64,000 bases of DNA from Vibrio sp. 99-8-1 (GCF_013114595.1 NZ_VTXE01000017.1:1-64000); one strand, 5' to 3'. Shown: positions 43,919 to 53,091, numbered from the stretch's first letter. Made by a program: numbers and translations. Notes: a model not told the origin generated them from the letters alone.

Positions 43919-46033
43919 ATGCATGATCCACTATTGAATTCTCTTATCTATATCAGTAGATATTATGGACTAGCGAATTCCCCTGACGCATTAATCAATG
44001 GTTTGCCTTTGTCTGACGGTAGGCTTACTCCATTCCTATTTCCTCGCTCTGCAGAGCGAGCAGGGTTAGTCGCCAAAGAGAATCGCGCCAAGTTATCTGC
44101 TATCTCTGATTTAATTCTACCTGCGGTGTTACTGCTTAAAGACGGCGATGCTTGTGTCCTCGTTAGCGTTAACAGTGAAAGCGGTGAAGCGGAAGTTGTC
44201 ACAGCAGAATCCGACACCATGCCAGTATCTATTCCATTGGAGGAACTAGAACAGCAGTATATTGGACGATACTTTTTAGTTAAAAAGCAGTTTCGTTATG
44301 ACGAGCGCTCTCCAGAGATATTGAAAACCCGTGATGGACATTGGTTTTGGGGAACTTTATTTGAGTCTAAACATATCTATAGAGATGTATTAATTGCCTC
44401 TCTTTTGGTGAATATCTTTGCTATTGCGGCTCCGATGTTTACCCGTCTAGTATACGATAAAGTTGTACCAAATCTCGCATTTGAATCATTGTGGGTGTTA
44501 GCGTCAGGTATTTTTGTTGTTTTCATATTCGATTTTATATTGAAGTTATTGCGAAGCTATTTTATTGATGTCGCAGGGAAAAAATCGGATGTGATCATCT
44601 CATCAAAACTGTTTAGCAAGGTAATGGGCATCCGCATGGAATCGAAGCCCCCTTCTGTCGGTGCCTTTGCCAGACACCTTCAAGAGTTTGAGTCGATCCG
44701 AGAATTCTTTACTTCCGCCACTATCTCAGCACTGATCGATCTGCCCTTTGCTCTGCTCTTCTTAGTGGTTATATGGCTGCTGGCTGGCAATTTGGTCATT
44801 ATCCCTATCATCGGTGTATTAATACTGGCAATCCACTCTCTGTTGATTCAGGGGCCTTTACGCAAGAGTATCGAAGAAGGCTCTCGGTTAGCTTCTCAAA
44901 AATACGCCAACCTAATTGAGAGCTTAGCGGGTTTAGAGTCAGTAAAACTGTTTGGTGCACAAAGTCAGTTTCAGTACCGATGGGAAGAAGCTGTGGCTCA
45001 CATGGCTAACTGGAACATCAAAACCCGTCGCATTACCGACACCATCCAAAATATGGCCGGCTTAGTTCAGCAATCTTGTAACGTTGGTATGATCATACTC
45101 GGCGTTTATCTTATTGCCGATGGTGAACTGACCATGGGGGGATTAATCGCGGCTACCATGTTGAGTGGGCGTGCTATTGGTCCTTTGGTCCAGTTGTCAT
45201 TACTCTCTACTCGTTACAATCAGGCCAAGTCATCAATGACGATTATTGAACAAGTGATGTCAATGCCTGACGAACAGGAAGAAGGAAAACGCTATATCCA
45301 CCGCCCGATTATCCAAGGGAAAATTGAGCTGGATAAGGTGACTTTCCATTACCCTGATGCCCCCATTGCTGCAATTCGTGATTTATCAATCCGTATTAAT
45401 CCGGGCGAAAAAGTAGCAATTATTGGACGAATTGGCTCAGGTAAAACCACCCTAGAAAGACTTATTATGGGGTTGTACCAACCGACAGAAGGTCATGTAC
45501 GTATCGACGGTACAGACATCAACCAGCTGCATCATGTGGATGTAAGGCGTAACATTGGTTGCGTGCCGCAAGAGAGTACCCTGTTTTTTGGCAGCATTAG
45601 AGATAACATAACGTTAGGTCAAACGCTGGTGGATGATAGAGAAGTATTGGATGCTGCAAACCGAGCGGGTGTTACCGTATTTACTCAGCAAGATCCCGCA
45701 GGGCTCGAAAGACAAGTCGGCGAAGGCGGCTTACTGCTTTCCGGTGGACAACGTCAATCGGTCTCCATTGCTCGTGCATTGCTTGGCCGTCCGCCGGTTC
45801 TTCTTATGGATGAACCGACCAGTGCCATGGATAATCGTACTGAGATGCATATTAAGAATCAACTTGCTCAACTGCGTAAGAACGAGACATTAATTCTTAT
45901 TACTCATAAAACATCGATGTTGGATATCGTCGATCGAATCATCGTCATGGAGAAAGGCGCCGTGATCGCGGATGGGCCTAAGCATCAAGTTCTCGACGAC
46001 TTAAAACATGGCAGAGTACGAGCCGTAAGTTAA
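43919..46033 (+). CDS. lapB: Type I secretion ABC transporter LapB
   Basis: The 704-residue half-transporter has an N-terminal C39-like domain (1-130) that lacks the catalytic cysteine, six membrane helices (about 155-430) and an ATPase domain. Walker A is GRIGSGKTT (502-510), the signature LLSGGQRQS (about 605-613) and Walker B VLLMDEPTSAMD (about 627-638). It powers export of a large RTX or BapA-type adhesin with LapC and an outer-membrane channel. A degenerate C39 domain is usual for RTX exporters, where it binds unfolded substrate. The operon ends at a terminator 43 bases further on. Confidence 0.92.
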   Translation: MHDPLLNSLIYISRYYGLANSPDALINGLPLSDGRLTPFLFPRSAERAGLVAKENRAKLSAISDLILPAVLLLKDGDACVLVSVNSESGEAEVVTAESDTMPVSIPLEELEQQYIGRYFLVKKQFRYDERSPEILKTRDGHWFWGTLFESKHIYRDVLIASLLVNIFAIAAPMFTRLVYDKVVPNLAFESLWVLASGIFVVFIFDFILKLLRSYFIDVAGKKSDVIISSKLFSKVMGIRMESKPPSVGAFARHLQEFESIREFFTSATISALIDLPFALLFLVVIWLLAGNLVIIPIIGVLILAIHSLLIQGPLRKSIEEGSRLASQKYANLIESLAGLESVKLFGAQSQFQYRWEEAVAHMANWNIKTRRITDTIQNMAGLVQQSCNVGMIILGVYLIADGELTMGGLIAATMLSGRAIGPLVQLSLLSTRYNQAKSSMTIIEQVMSMPDEQEEGKRYIHRPIIQGKIELDKVTFHYPDAPIAAIRDLSIRINPGEKVAIIGRIGSGKTTLERLIMGLYQPTEGHVRIDGTDINQLHHVDVRRNIGCVPQESTLFFGSIRDNITLGQTLVDDREVLDAANRAGVTVFTQQDPAGLERQVGEGGLLLSGGQRQSVSIARALLGRPPVLLMDEPTSAMDNRTEMHIKNQLAQLRKNETLILITHKTSMLDIVDRIIVMEKGAVIADGPKHQVLDDLKHGRVRAVS

Positions 46034-46075
46034 CAGATTGGTTCTACACAGCTTTATTTGCAATGTTGCGTGTTC

Positions 46076-46106
46076 AAAATAGCCCTCAATTTGAGGGCTA
46101 TTTTTT
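46076..46106. terminator. Bidirectional terminator between lapB and the fapA gene
   Basis: AAAATAGCCCTCAA and TTGAGGGCTATTTT form a near-perfect stem with a tiny loop, T run on plus and A run on minus. It separates two convergent transcription units. Confidence 0.85.
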
Positions 46107-46145
46107 ATTCTACTTAGAAAGTGACCGGTTAAGGCTTGTTTGCTT

Positions 46146-47837
46146 TTATAGCTCTTCTTCTCCCTCGCCTTCCTCTGCACCTTCAACCATGGAGCGACAT
46201 TTAATCTCATATTGATTAAAGGAGAACACACTGGAACCATGCTCTCGTTTTGTAATAACAGATTCGTCTCCATACAAGACAGTGACACGAGTAAAGACAT
46301 GATTTCTAGCCGTCACCGTATTTTCAGAAAGTAATCGTTCTAACTCAGATTCTGCTCTTTCAAGCTTTGTCTTCGCCTCTTCCATTAATTTACTCAGCTC
46401 AGACTTTTTCGTTTCTAAATCAGTAACATCTTTCTCGCTGCGCTCAGATTTAGGGGTTTTCTTTAACTCAATTTCAGCACGGACAGCATCCATGGTATTG
46501 TTCTGCGCAACACGATATCTCTCTTTCAGCTCATTAATACCTTGCTTATACTTATTGTAACGGACGAACGCTTGTACCTGAGTTGCCGTATCCCCCTCAA
46601 CACCCAAGTTTGCACAGAGGATTTTCCCCCCTGCTTTTGTTAAACCGCCGCTTAAGGTCCCTTTCTTTTCACTGGGGTCTATAACAGAAAAATCTCTCGC
46701 ACACATAATTGTGTTATTCATACTATGCAGCTCTAAACTGATGTCTTTTGTCGCTTGCAAAAATGCATATTGCGCATACTTGGATTTAATACTGCCGTTG
46801 GTTTTCACCACACACGCTTTATCTTCACCATCATCGACAGCGTGGCCAATGATGCCTTTACCGACAATAATATCTTCTTGGGCCTGAACATCCGCCGATT
46901 CGATGAAACCGCCTACCGTCAATGAACCAGTCGCTCTAACGACCATACCCGGTTCAATATTACCGGATACAACAACGCTTCCTTTAAACTTAACGTGACC
47001 TGTCGTTACATCGACTTTCGTTAGGCTTAACGCCGGATCCACATCGACAGAGTTTTTCTTGATGATCGGCATACCGGGGTTACTTGAACGGAGTAAGTTA
47101 GGATCGTCTCTATCGTAGGCAGAACCCTTGCCTTCTTTTAGTGGGGTATCTTTACCAGCTTTTGGCTGCAATACATTACCGAGTACGGTAAAACCAGGTT
47201 TACCTGATGTGGCAGGGACACGCTTCATCAAGGCTTCTCCTGCAGCAACAGTAATGGTTTCGCCCAAATCTCGCATATCAACTTTGTGGGTTTTAGCATT
47301 GGTTTCTTGCGGAGCTAATACTCTGTTATCGACATCTTCAACTAAAGGGACAAATTTGGCATCTTTCCCATGTTTAGCTGCTGTGCCAACGGCAACAGGC
47401 TGTTCAAATACTTCTCCCGGAGATAACGTGCTGCTGACGGAGAGAACTTTCTTCAGAGCCAGTTTATTGATGCCTTTCGTCACATGAGCTTCTGCCAGCA
47501 CTTTAAGTACATCAGGGCCTCTTAATGCCTTGCCTCCATATGCTCCAGTCACTTTCATTGTCGCGACCATATCGTGGTCAGTAATATCCACAATTACTTC
47601 TGCGTCTTTCTCTAGAGCAACAACCACCCCTTCATAGGCTGATTTTTTATTTTCTTTTGCAGCTCTTACAAAACGGTTTGCTTCTTCGTCATCATAGAAG
47701 AATGCCGCCGCACCCAATGAATTAAGTACGGTATCTAAACCTTGGACGCTAAAAGTAGGCCCAACTTCATCGCCTTTCGGCAGTTGAGCAATAACACTTT
47801 TCTTATCATCAGCTAATCGAGTGATCTCTTTCCACAT
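46146..47837 (-). CDS. FapA/DUF342-family protein
   Basis: The 563-residue protein shows the DUF342/FapA arrangement: an N-terminal domain, a central glycine-rich right-handed beta-solenoid (about 240-400: GKDTPLKEGKGSAY, VKFKGSVVVSGNIEPGMVVRATGSLTVGGFIESADVQAQEDIIVGKGI) and a C-terminal coiled coil (about 430-510, EKDVTDLETKKSELSKLMEEAKTKLERAESELERLL, split by eye). FapA homologues are polar scaffold proteins linked to flagella or signalling in Vibrio and Bacillus. Its role here is not known. It is monocistronic and convergent with lapB. Confidence 0.8.
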   Translation of the reverse strand: MWKEITRLADDKKSVIAQLPKGDEVGPTFSVQGLDTVLNSLGAAAFFYDDEEANRFVRAAKENKKSAYEGVVVALEKDAEVIVDITDHDMVATMKVTGAYGGKALRGPDVLKVLAEAHVTKGINKLALKKVLSVSSTLSPGEVFEQPVAVGTAAKHGKDAKFVPLVEDVDNRVLAPQETNAKTHKVDMRDLGETITVAAGEALMKRVPATSGKPGFTVLGNVLQPKAGKDTPLKEGKGSAYDRDDPNLLRSSNPGMPIIKKNSVDVDPALSLTKVDVTTGHVKFKGSVVVSGNIEPGMVVRATGSLTVGGFIESADVQAQEDIIVGKGIIGHAVDDGEDKACVVKTNGSIKSKYAQYAFLQATKDISLELHSMNNTIMCARDFSVIDPSEKKGTLSGGLTKAGGKILCANLGVEGDTATQVQAFVRYNKYKQGINELKERYRVAQNNTMDAVRAEIELKKTPKSERSEKDVTDLETKKSELSKLMEEAKTKLERAESELERLLSENTVTARNHVFTRVTVLYGDESVITKREHGSSVFSFNQYEIKCRSMVEGAEEGEGEEEL

Positions 47838-47971
47838 TTCACATAAAGCTCATATCAAGTTTCAGAACCAGTCTAACTAAAGAATGAAACAATTTGTAAA
47901 AGTTTAGACAAAAATTAGCATTCCATCACTGTAAAATGTGCATTTTTTTAACCATTGATTTACTTTTGCAG

Positions 47972-47984
47972 TTTACAGTGTAAA
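47972..47984. promoter_or_regulatory. parS2 site, cluster copy 1
   Basis: TTTACAGTGTAAA is an exact match to the parS2 palindrome. It lies in the short gap between tmcA and the fapA gene, with two more copies within 60 bases. Confidence 0.9.
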
Positions 47985-47996
47985 TCACACAAAGAG

Positions 47997-48009
47997 TTTA
48001 CACTGTAAA
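47997..48009. promoter_or_regulatory. parS2 site, cluster copy 2
   Basis: TTTACACTGTAAA is an exact match with C at the centre position on plus. Centre-to-centre spacing to copy 1 is 25 bases. Confidence 0.9.
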
Positions 48010-48019
48010 ACACCCCCAC

Positions 48020-48032
48020 TTTACAGTGTAAA
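48020..48032. promoter_or_regulatory. parS2 site, cluster copy 3, spanning the tmcA stop codon
   Basis: TTTACAGTGTAAA is an exact match, 23 bases from copy 2. On the minus strand it encodes the last residues and TAA of tmcA. Confidence 0.9.
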
Positions 48033-50066
48033 TTCCAGCAATAACTGAATATGCTGTCGCAATTCTCTCTCGGTCTGTTTACGACCAGAGTAACCATATA
48101 ATCTGGCGCAATCCGACCATGTCCGCTTTTGTAACACTTTGCTTATCAATAAATTCGACAGATGTTCGTTGGTGCTGAGCAGTTGCTGCTCAACAAAATC
48201 ACTTAATAGAAACAGAACACTTTCATAAGAACTTCCACCGCTTGCGTATAAACTTAGTAATTGCAGCTCTGAAGAACTCAACTTATGCGCTGCGACATTA
48301 TCCGAAGCAAGCATAGATTTAATCAGACTTGTATCTAAACTAGTAAAACTGTCCGCCAATAGTGATAACAAATTACGAGGGAAATAACTCAATGCCGTAT
48401 CAAGCCATGGCATAGCTTTAACTTGTTTGGCCATTAATAGAGAGTGAGTACCGCTGGCTTTGTCATAACTTGAGCCAAGCCTAACGGGCATGAAATCACT
48501 CTTTTGCCAAAAATGCAGTAAATCGCCACTCACACCATAGCTCGTTGCAAAATAACTGGCCGCAAAATCATTACGAGTGATTAACTCATCCAGCATACTC
48601 GTTCCGATACCACTATTTTGTAATATTGGTGATACCGCTATGCGCATAATCCGGACACACGGCTCATACAGTGCTTCCTTTAAGCCGTATTGGCTAGCAA
48701 TCAAAGATGGCGCTAAATGCCCTTTTGGTCTTCTTGAACCAGCCACAATAGCGTTAGCAAGCTCCCCTTCAATATCACCTTCTTGCTTTACGACCAAACA
48801 GCCCAAAACAGATTCCTTACAACGCAGCGTATATAAGTGAAGCGACGGGTCATCAAGAATCTGCAACAAATCGTTAGGCGAAGTTTGATAGTGAGCATTA
48901 ACCAAAAGAGAAAAACAGCGGCTAAATAGCTCTGAGGATTGAAGCAACTCATTTTTGTCGACTAAAGAAAACGACCTGCTATCACTTGAAGATAAAACCG
49001 CCTTGTCAGTATCAAGATCATGATTTAACAAAAACAGCTTAAATATCCACTCTTCTAAAGGATCATTTTTGTTCCAGCGTATTGCTTCATTGATATGATA
49101 GTGTTTCCATCCCGGCCTATTATCTTGTAACCAAGGATAAAACTTGAGAGTAAATCCTCTTCCACACCCTTCATAACCGTGAATAGTGGTGGAGAGTACA
49201 ACACGAGGATAACGGCTAACTAACGCTTTAAGCATCGTTATTGGAATCGCAGATGCTTCATCAATCAGCAATAAGTCGCAACAGACTTCTCCCGATAACA
49301 GTTCATCAGCAGCAACATAGATCAGTTGGGACTGCTTCCACTGAATAGTGTTTTGCTCAACTAACTCGGCATTAGCCAGATTTAACCTTGCATGTTCAAA
49401 CAGTGGTGATAATGATTTTCGGGCGGGCGCCGTTACCGCAATAACCATATCTTTTTGCATCATCAATTGCGCAGATGCAATACCGAGAGCGGAACTTTTG
49501 CCTCTTCCTCGATCCGCTGTTATAACTAAAGGACGCTTACTGTGTCCTAAGACGACATTATGTATTTGGGCTATCGCGCAATTTTGCTCGTCATAACTTC
49601 GCTGCCCCTCGCTCTTTACCCATTGCTGTTTACTATTATCTGCATAAGGTAACTCTGGACAGGGTTGTGCCTGATCCAAAGTAATGCCGTTTTCTAAATG
49701 ATCAGCAATCCAGCGAGAGGAGTTATTGTCTGACTCTACAAAATGAAAGAAAAACAGTCCGCCACCTTTTAGACAGCCAGACGCCGCAGCCAGGCTATTA
49801 CCATCGAAGCCGTTAACAGAATCATAGAAAATACAGTCACACTCTTTTCCTAGTAAACTCCTCCCCTGTCGATAAGTTAAATTGGAGATCCCTTCAATCG
49901 AACTACCGTCCAATTTAATGACTTCTGAATATCTTTTTTGCCGGATGAAAGAGGTAAAGAGCTGCTCTTTCCACTGCTTGCTCCCTTTCAAACGGACTAA
50001 ATATCGATGATTCTGTTTTTCAGCCAATTGGGATAGCGAGAGTAGAAACGGTAAGAAAGGCAACAT
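48021..50066 (-). CDS. tmcA: tRNA(Met) cytidine acetyltransferase TmcA
   Basis: The 681-residue enzyme makes N4-acetylcytidine at the wobble base of the elongator methionine tRNA, using acetyl-CoA and ATP or GTP. An N-terminal TmcA domain (1-150) is followed by a RecD-like helicase module with Walker A ITADRGRGKSSA (GRGKS 187-191) and LLIDEASAIP, and a GNAT acetyltransferase region (about 375-520, with RRPKGHLAPSLIASQYG and RIMRIAVSPILQNSGIGTSMLDEL). Length fits the Escherichia coli protein. Its stop codon lies in a parS2 site, and parB2 lies upstream with a terminator between. Confidence 0.93.
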   Translation of the reverse strand: MLPFLPFLLSLSQLAEKQNHRYLVRLKGSKQWKEQLFTSFIRQKRYSEVIKLDGSSIEGISNLTYRQGRSLLGKECDCIFYDSVNGFDGNSLAAASGCLKGGGLFFFHFVESDNNSSRWIADHLENGITLDQAQPCPELPYADNSKQQWVKSEGQRSYDEQNCAIAQIHNVVLGHSKRPLVITADRGRGKSSALGIASAQLMMQKDMVIAVTAPARKSLSPLFEHARLNLANAELVEQNTIQWKQSQLIYVAADELLSGEVCCDLLLIDEASAIPITMLKALVSRYPRVVLSTTIHGYEGCGRGFTLKFYPWLQDNRPGWKHYHINEAIRWNKNDPLEEWIFKLFLLNHDLDTDKAVLSSSDSRSFSLVDKNELLQSSELFSRCFSLLVNAHYQTSPNDLLQILDDPSLHLYTLRCKESVLGCLVVKQEGDIEGELANAIVAGSRRPKGHLAPSLIASQYGLKEALYEPCVRIMRIAVSPILQNSGIGTSMLDELITRNDFAASYFATSYGVSGDLLHFWQKSDFMPVRLGSSYDKASGTHSLLMAKQVKAMPWLDTALSYFPRNLLSLLADSFTSLDTSLIKSMLASDNVAAHKLSSSELQLLSLYASGGSSYESVLFLLSDFVEQQLLSTNEHLSNLLISKVLQKRTWSDCARLYGYSGRKQTERELRQHIQLLLEFTL

Positions 50067-50113
50067 GTGGCATCTAATAATGTAGTGACTAGAAAGCTAA
50101 TGGTATCACAGAG

Positions 50114-50140
50114 AAAAAAAAAAGCCGCTAATGCGACTTT
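50114..50140 (-). terminator. Terminator after parB2
   Basis: On the minus strand AAAGTCGC and GCGGCTTT form a stem with one G-T wobble, followed by a run of about ten T. It lies 21 bases past the parB2 stop. Confidence 0.75.
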
Positions 50141-50160
50141 TTACTGATTGAGAACAGGGT

Positions 50161-51132
50161 TTAGTTCAACTTAGATTCAATATAGGCGAGAATATCTGCC
50201 ACTGTATCATCATCTATTTTTTTCAGTTGTAGAGCCAAATTAGCTCCTTTCCTTGTGTACTGAACTCGCCCTTCTAATAACTCTTTCTTAGCGGTTGTCT
50301 CTGTTTTCTTTGGCTGTAACTTTTCGATCCACTCTTCTAACTGCTCAGATACTTCCTTGGTAATTCGAGCAACACCTTGGGCATCACTTTGTTGCCAAAT
50401 AAAACCACCATTACTATCGCACTTATCGAGTAATGCTTGTTTAGCAGAGTCACCCAACTCATTATATTGTTTATGCAGTCTTACCATTGTTGGTCGACCG
50501 AGCTCTGCAACATTAGGGTATGATTGCAACAGAGGCAGAGGCAATGAAGCGGCTTTTAACGCGCCACTCACCAAAGCTTCACTACATTGGAATATCTGAG
50601 CTAAGGCTTTTTGATCTTCAGCTTCTCCGCTATCCAATTTTGCTTGCATCTCCTTTCCCTTTTCATAAAGAGATAAAGGCTTATGCGCATTAGCAACATC
50701 AGATAAAAACTTAGCTTCTTCGACTCCAATACCATCGGCAACATATATTAGAAAATCTTTCTCAGCCAAGATGCAAGACATACGACGACGGCTACCATCA
50801 AGTACTTCAATTTTTCCATTTTTATCACGTCGACCTACTGCCGGATACTGCTGCCCTCTCTCTTTTAGCGTTGCCAATACGTCAGATAGTGCATGCTCAT
50901 TTAAAAATGACTGCTCACGAGAGTTTTGTTCAAAAACACAAGTATCAGAGGCCACTTTATCCGCAGGTATAGTCATTAGCTCAAATTGAACTAACTCTTT
51001 TCCAGCAACAGCAAGTTCTATGACTTGAGCTTTATCTTTCGCTGCTGTCTGCGCTTGCTGCGGAGTTGTTGCTCTGCGCTTATTCGCTTTTCCAAATAAC
51101 TTAGCATTAAGTTCAGAAGTTTTAATTGCCAT
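50161..51132 (-). CDS. parB2: Chromosome II partitioning protein ParB2
   Basis: The 323-residue ParB-family protein has the N-terminal clamp domain (about 60-160, with QQYPAVGRRDKNGKIEVLDGSRRRMSCI, split by eye into the two ParB boxes). A helix-turn-helix domain (QKALAQIFQCSEALVSGALKAASLP, about 180-205) and a C-terminal dimerisation part follow. It binds parS2 sites, six of which lie in this window, and spreads from them to segregate the origin with ParA2. It is 6 bases downstream of parA2 in an operon. Its helix-turn-helix order differs from chromosome I ParB. Confidence 0.95.
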   Translation of the reverse strand: MAIKTSELNAKLFGKANKRRATTPQQAQTAAKDKAQVIELAVAGKELVQFELMTIPADKVASDTCVFEQNSREQSFLNEHALSDVLATLKERGQQYPAVGRRDKNGKIEVLDGSRRRMSCILAEKDFLIYVADGIGVEEAKFLSDVANAHKPLSLYEKGKEMQAKLDSGEAEDQKALAQIFQCSEALVSGALKAASLPLPLLQSYPNVAELGRPTMVRLHKQYNELGDSAKQALLDKCDSNGGFIWQQSDAQGVARITKEVSEQLEEWIEKLQPKKTETTAKKELLEGRVQYTRKGANLALQLKKIDDDTVADILAYIESKLN

Positions 51133-51138
51133 CTTTCT

Positions 51139-52356
51139 TTACTCTTGGTTTAGTGAATTCCAATAACTGTGTAATACTCGCTCAAGTTCCAACGCACTCT
51201 TTTGAATTGCGTCTTGAGCTGTAGCTAACGTTTTTTTGCCACCTTCAAAGTCACCAACCGTTAGATCAAAAACAGTACTATACGTATCCGCACAGGTTTC
51301 AAAGGCCCGACTTCGAGGAATCGTCGCCATCATAACCTGATCATTCAATAAATAGTTCATTTCCGTCAACACAGAAACTTGCTTTTTATTATCATCTTCA
51401 AACATTGTTGGCATGAGTCGAACAAACTCTAAGCCCTTCCAATCCTCAGGGAACATCTCATATACAGTAGGCAAATGCTGGAAAAAGTTTACTGTCGAGG
51501 CCCAATCCAAACGTTTGGCGGCACAAGGGATTAACAAAGCATTGGATGCATACATTGCATTCCATACCAGCGGATCAACGTGTGGCCCTGTATCTATCAT
51601 TATAATATCGAAATCATCAGATATCTTTTCGATCAAATTTTCTTTCAACAAACGAACAATATCAAGAGACTGGTTTTCTGATAAATACTGCCAAGCTTCA
51701 GCATTAAACATCGCATCTTCAGGAAATGCAGAGATAGTTTTTAGATTTGGATACTGTGTTGGTAGCAGTACATTTTTATTTAAGAACTCACGGTCAACAA
51801 CCGTCCCCTCAGGTACATTCTCAAGCATCACATCTACGGCAGAGTAAATATTATCATGCTCTTCCATGCTTATCTGAGGGTTAAGGAAAAGTCTCAGTGA
51901 GCCTTGTGGGTCTAAGTCGATTAAACAGATACGATAACGCTTATCAAGATTCAGTGCTAAACAGGCAGCAAGATGAACCGCAGACATAGATTTGCCCGTT
52001 CCACCTTTCTGATTTTGAACATTAATAACCCAAGGTTTGTTATTCTCACTCTGCTTTCTTTGATGGAAAGCCGGGACCTTCGCCGCATCCATTAGCATAT
52101 GAGCTTCAGCTAACGAAATAGAATAGTGGTTAGCATTATTTTTAGTAAACTGATGACCATTTTCTTCCAGCTTACTAATCGCATCATCCAACTTTCTACG
52201 AGTAAGACCAGAACGTGTTTCCATTAGCGCTTTAGACATAGGAGGAAAATGATCTTCACTGCGCTCTTCTAATACAATCTCAATACGGTCTGCTTGAACT
52301 TGTTTTGTTTGCTCTGCCAACTGATATAGATTATCAATGGTTTTTTCACGTTTCAT
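51139..52356 (-). CDS. parA2: Chromosome II partitioning ATPase ParA2
   Basis: This type Ia ParA of about 405 residues has an N-terminal winged-helix DNA-binding region (1-100) and a deviant Walker A motif QNQKGGTGKSMSAVHLA (KGGTGKS 117-123). A Walker A' switch (IDLDPQGSL) and Walker B (IIMIDTGPHVDPL) follow. It forms ATP-dependent filaments or gradients on DNA that move ParB2-parS2 complexes. I chose the ATG at 52356 (MKREKTIDNLYQL) because AAGG lies 9 bases upstream and known ParA2 proteins begin this way; an upstream ATG at 52401 adds 15 unlikely residues. Confidence 0.95.
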   Translation of the reverse strand: MKREKTIDNLYQLAEQTKQVQADRIEIVLEERSEDHFPPMSKALMETRSGLTRRKLDDAISKLEENGHQFTKNNANHYSISLAEAHMLMDAAKVPAFHQRKQSENNKPWVINVQNQKGGTGKSMSAVHLAACLALNLDKRYRICLIDLDPQGSLRLFLNPQISMEEHDNIYSAVDVMLENVPEGTVVDREFLNKNVLLPTQYPNLKTISAFPEDAMFNAEAWQYLSENQSLDIVRLLKENLIEKISDDFDIIMIDTGPHVDPLVWNAMYASNALLIPCAAKRLDWASTVNFFQHLPTVYEMFPEDWKGLEFVRLMPTMFEDDNKKQVSVLTEMNYLLNDQVMMATIPRSRAFETCADTYSTVFDLTVGDFEGGKKTLATAQDAIQKSALELERVLHSYWNSLNQE

Positions 52357-52568
52357 CAGCTTATACCTTAACTTAAATGCATGGACATGATTGTACAACA
52401 TTAAAAGAACATTTCAATAAATAGCTGAACATTCATTTTAGAGCAACATCACAAGCATAGAATATATTTTCCTCTAAAAGCCTCTTAGTTTTGATGAAAA
52501 TTTGCTAAATTTAATTCAAGTAAAGCTACTCAAATTCCCTCAGAATTAAAATGTCACAGCGTCACTTA

Positions 52569-52581
52569 TTTACAGTGTAAA
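52569..52581. promoter_or_regulatory. parS2 site beside ori2
   Basis: TTTACAGTGTAAA is an exact parS2 palindrome. It lies between the parA2 promoter region and the first 39-mer-like element. Confidence 0.9.
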
Positions 52582-52591
52582 ATTGATTTTT

Positions 52592-52626
52592 TTACGGAAC
52601 GATAACAAATAGTAGATAAACTACGG
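52592..52626 (+). promoter_or_regulatory. 39-mer-like RctB regulatory element 1
   Basis: TTACGGAA and, 24 bases after the TTACGG, TACGG frame a 35-base unit with the same spacing as the second copy at 52838. In Vibrio cholerae RctB binds 39-mers in this position to restrain initiation. Identity with those is inferred from position and the repeated design. Confidence 0.65.
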
Positions 52627-52687
52627 GAGATGTGTGTTGAACTGTAAATACTGCCACATACTCTCGCTAACTTGCCACCCATTAGGG

Positions 52688-52720
52688 AAGAATGATCAAG
52701 GGAGCACCTTGATCATTCTT
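52688..52720. repeat. Perfect inverted repeat built from two RctB 12-mers
   Basis: AAGAATGATCAAGG (52688-52701) and CCTTGATCATTCTT (52707-52720) are perfectly complementary around a 5-base spacer, and each arm contains an ATGATCAAGG 12-mer core. It could be a cooperative binding pair or, as RNA, a hairpin in the rctA transcript. Confidence 0.75.
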
Positions 52721-52747
52721 TCGCTTCAACTATAAACAGCCGAAACG

Positions 52748-52829
52748 ATGATCAAGAGTAAAAGTGTATATTTACTAAGCAAATAAAATAAAGATAAAGA
52801 GATCAATAATCGGATCAATGATCAAGGGG
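52748..52829 (+). promoter_or_regulatory. Two plus-strand RctB 12-mers in the rctA region
   Basis: ATGATCAAGAGT (52748-52759) and ATGATCAAGGGG (52818-52829) share the ATGATCAAG core with the origin iterons but lie in the opposite orientation, 70 bases apart. Confidence 0.7.
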
Positions 52830-52837
52830 ATGTATCG

Positions 52838-52872
52838 TTACGGAAGCATGTAAAAAACACGGTAAATTACGG
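52838..52872 (+). promoter_or_regulatory. 39-mer-like RctB regulatory element 2
   Basis: This is a second TTACGGAA ... TACGG unit with exactly the same 35-base length as the copy at 52592-52626. It lies just after a plus-strand 12-mer. Confidence 0.65.
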
Positions 52873-52963
52873 CGAGTGCTTATTGAATGAGGGATCTGAC
52901 ATTGTTTTCCTGCTCCATCGCCAACTGGATTTGCCATAAAGTGAAATCAATACGGTTAATAAA

Positions 52964-53091
52964 TCTCTTGATCATGCTTCCCGATATTGTGCATATCCCT
53001 TTGCAACAAGGTGTTACCTGCTATTTTGCATTCCAATACTTGAGTAACAACCAAACCAAAGCAATAGGCCAATCTTTCATACCTTGATCAT
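52964..53091 (-). promoter_or_regulatory. Two minus-strand RctB 12-mers left of the main array
   Basis: ATGATCAAGAGA (52964-52975) and ATGATCAAGGTA (53080-53091), read on minus, have the same orientation as the six-iteron array but wide spacing (116 and 101 bases). Confidence 0.7.

Noticed and set aside
52887-53087. 66-codon open frame inside the rctA part of ori2
   Set aside because: It overlaps RctB binding sites, has no ribosome-binding site, and the equivalent Vibrio cholerae region (rctA) is known not to act through a protein.
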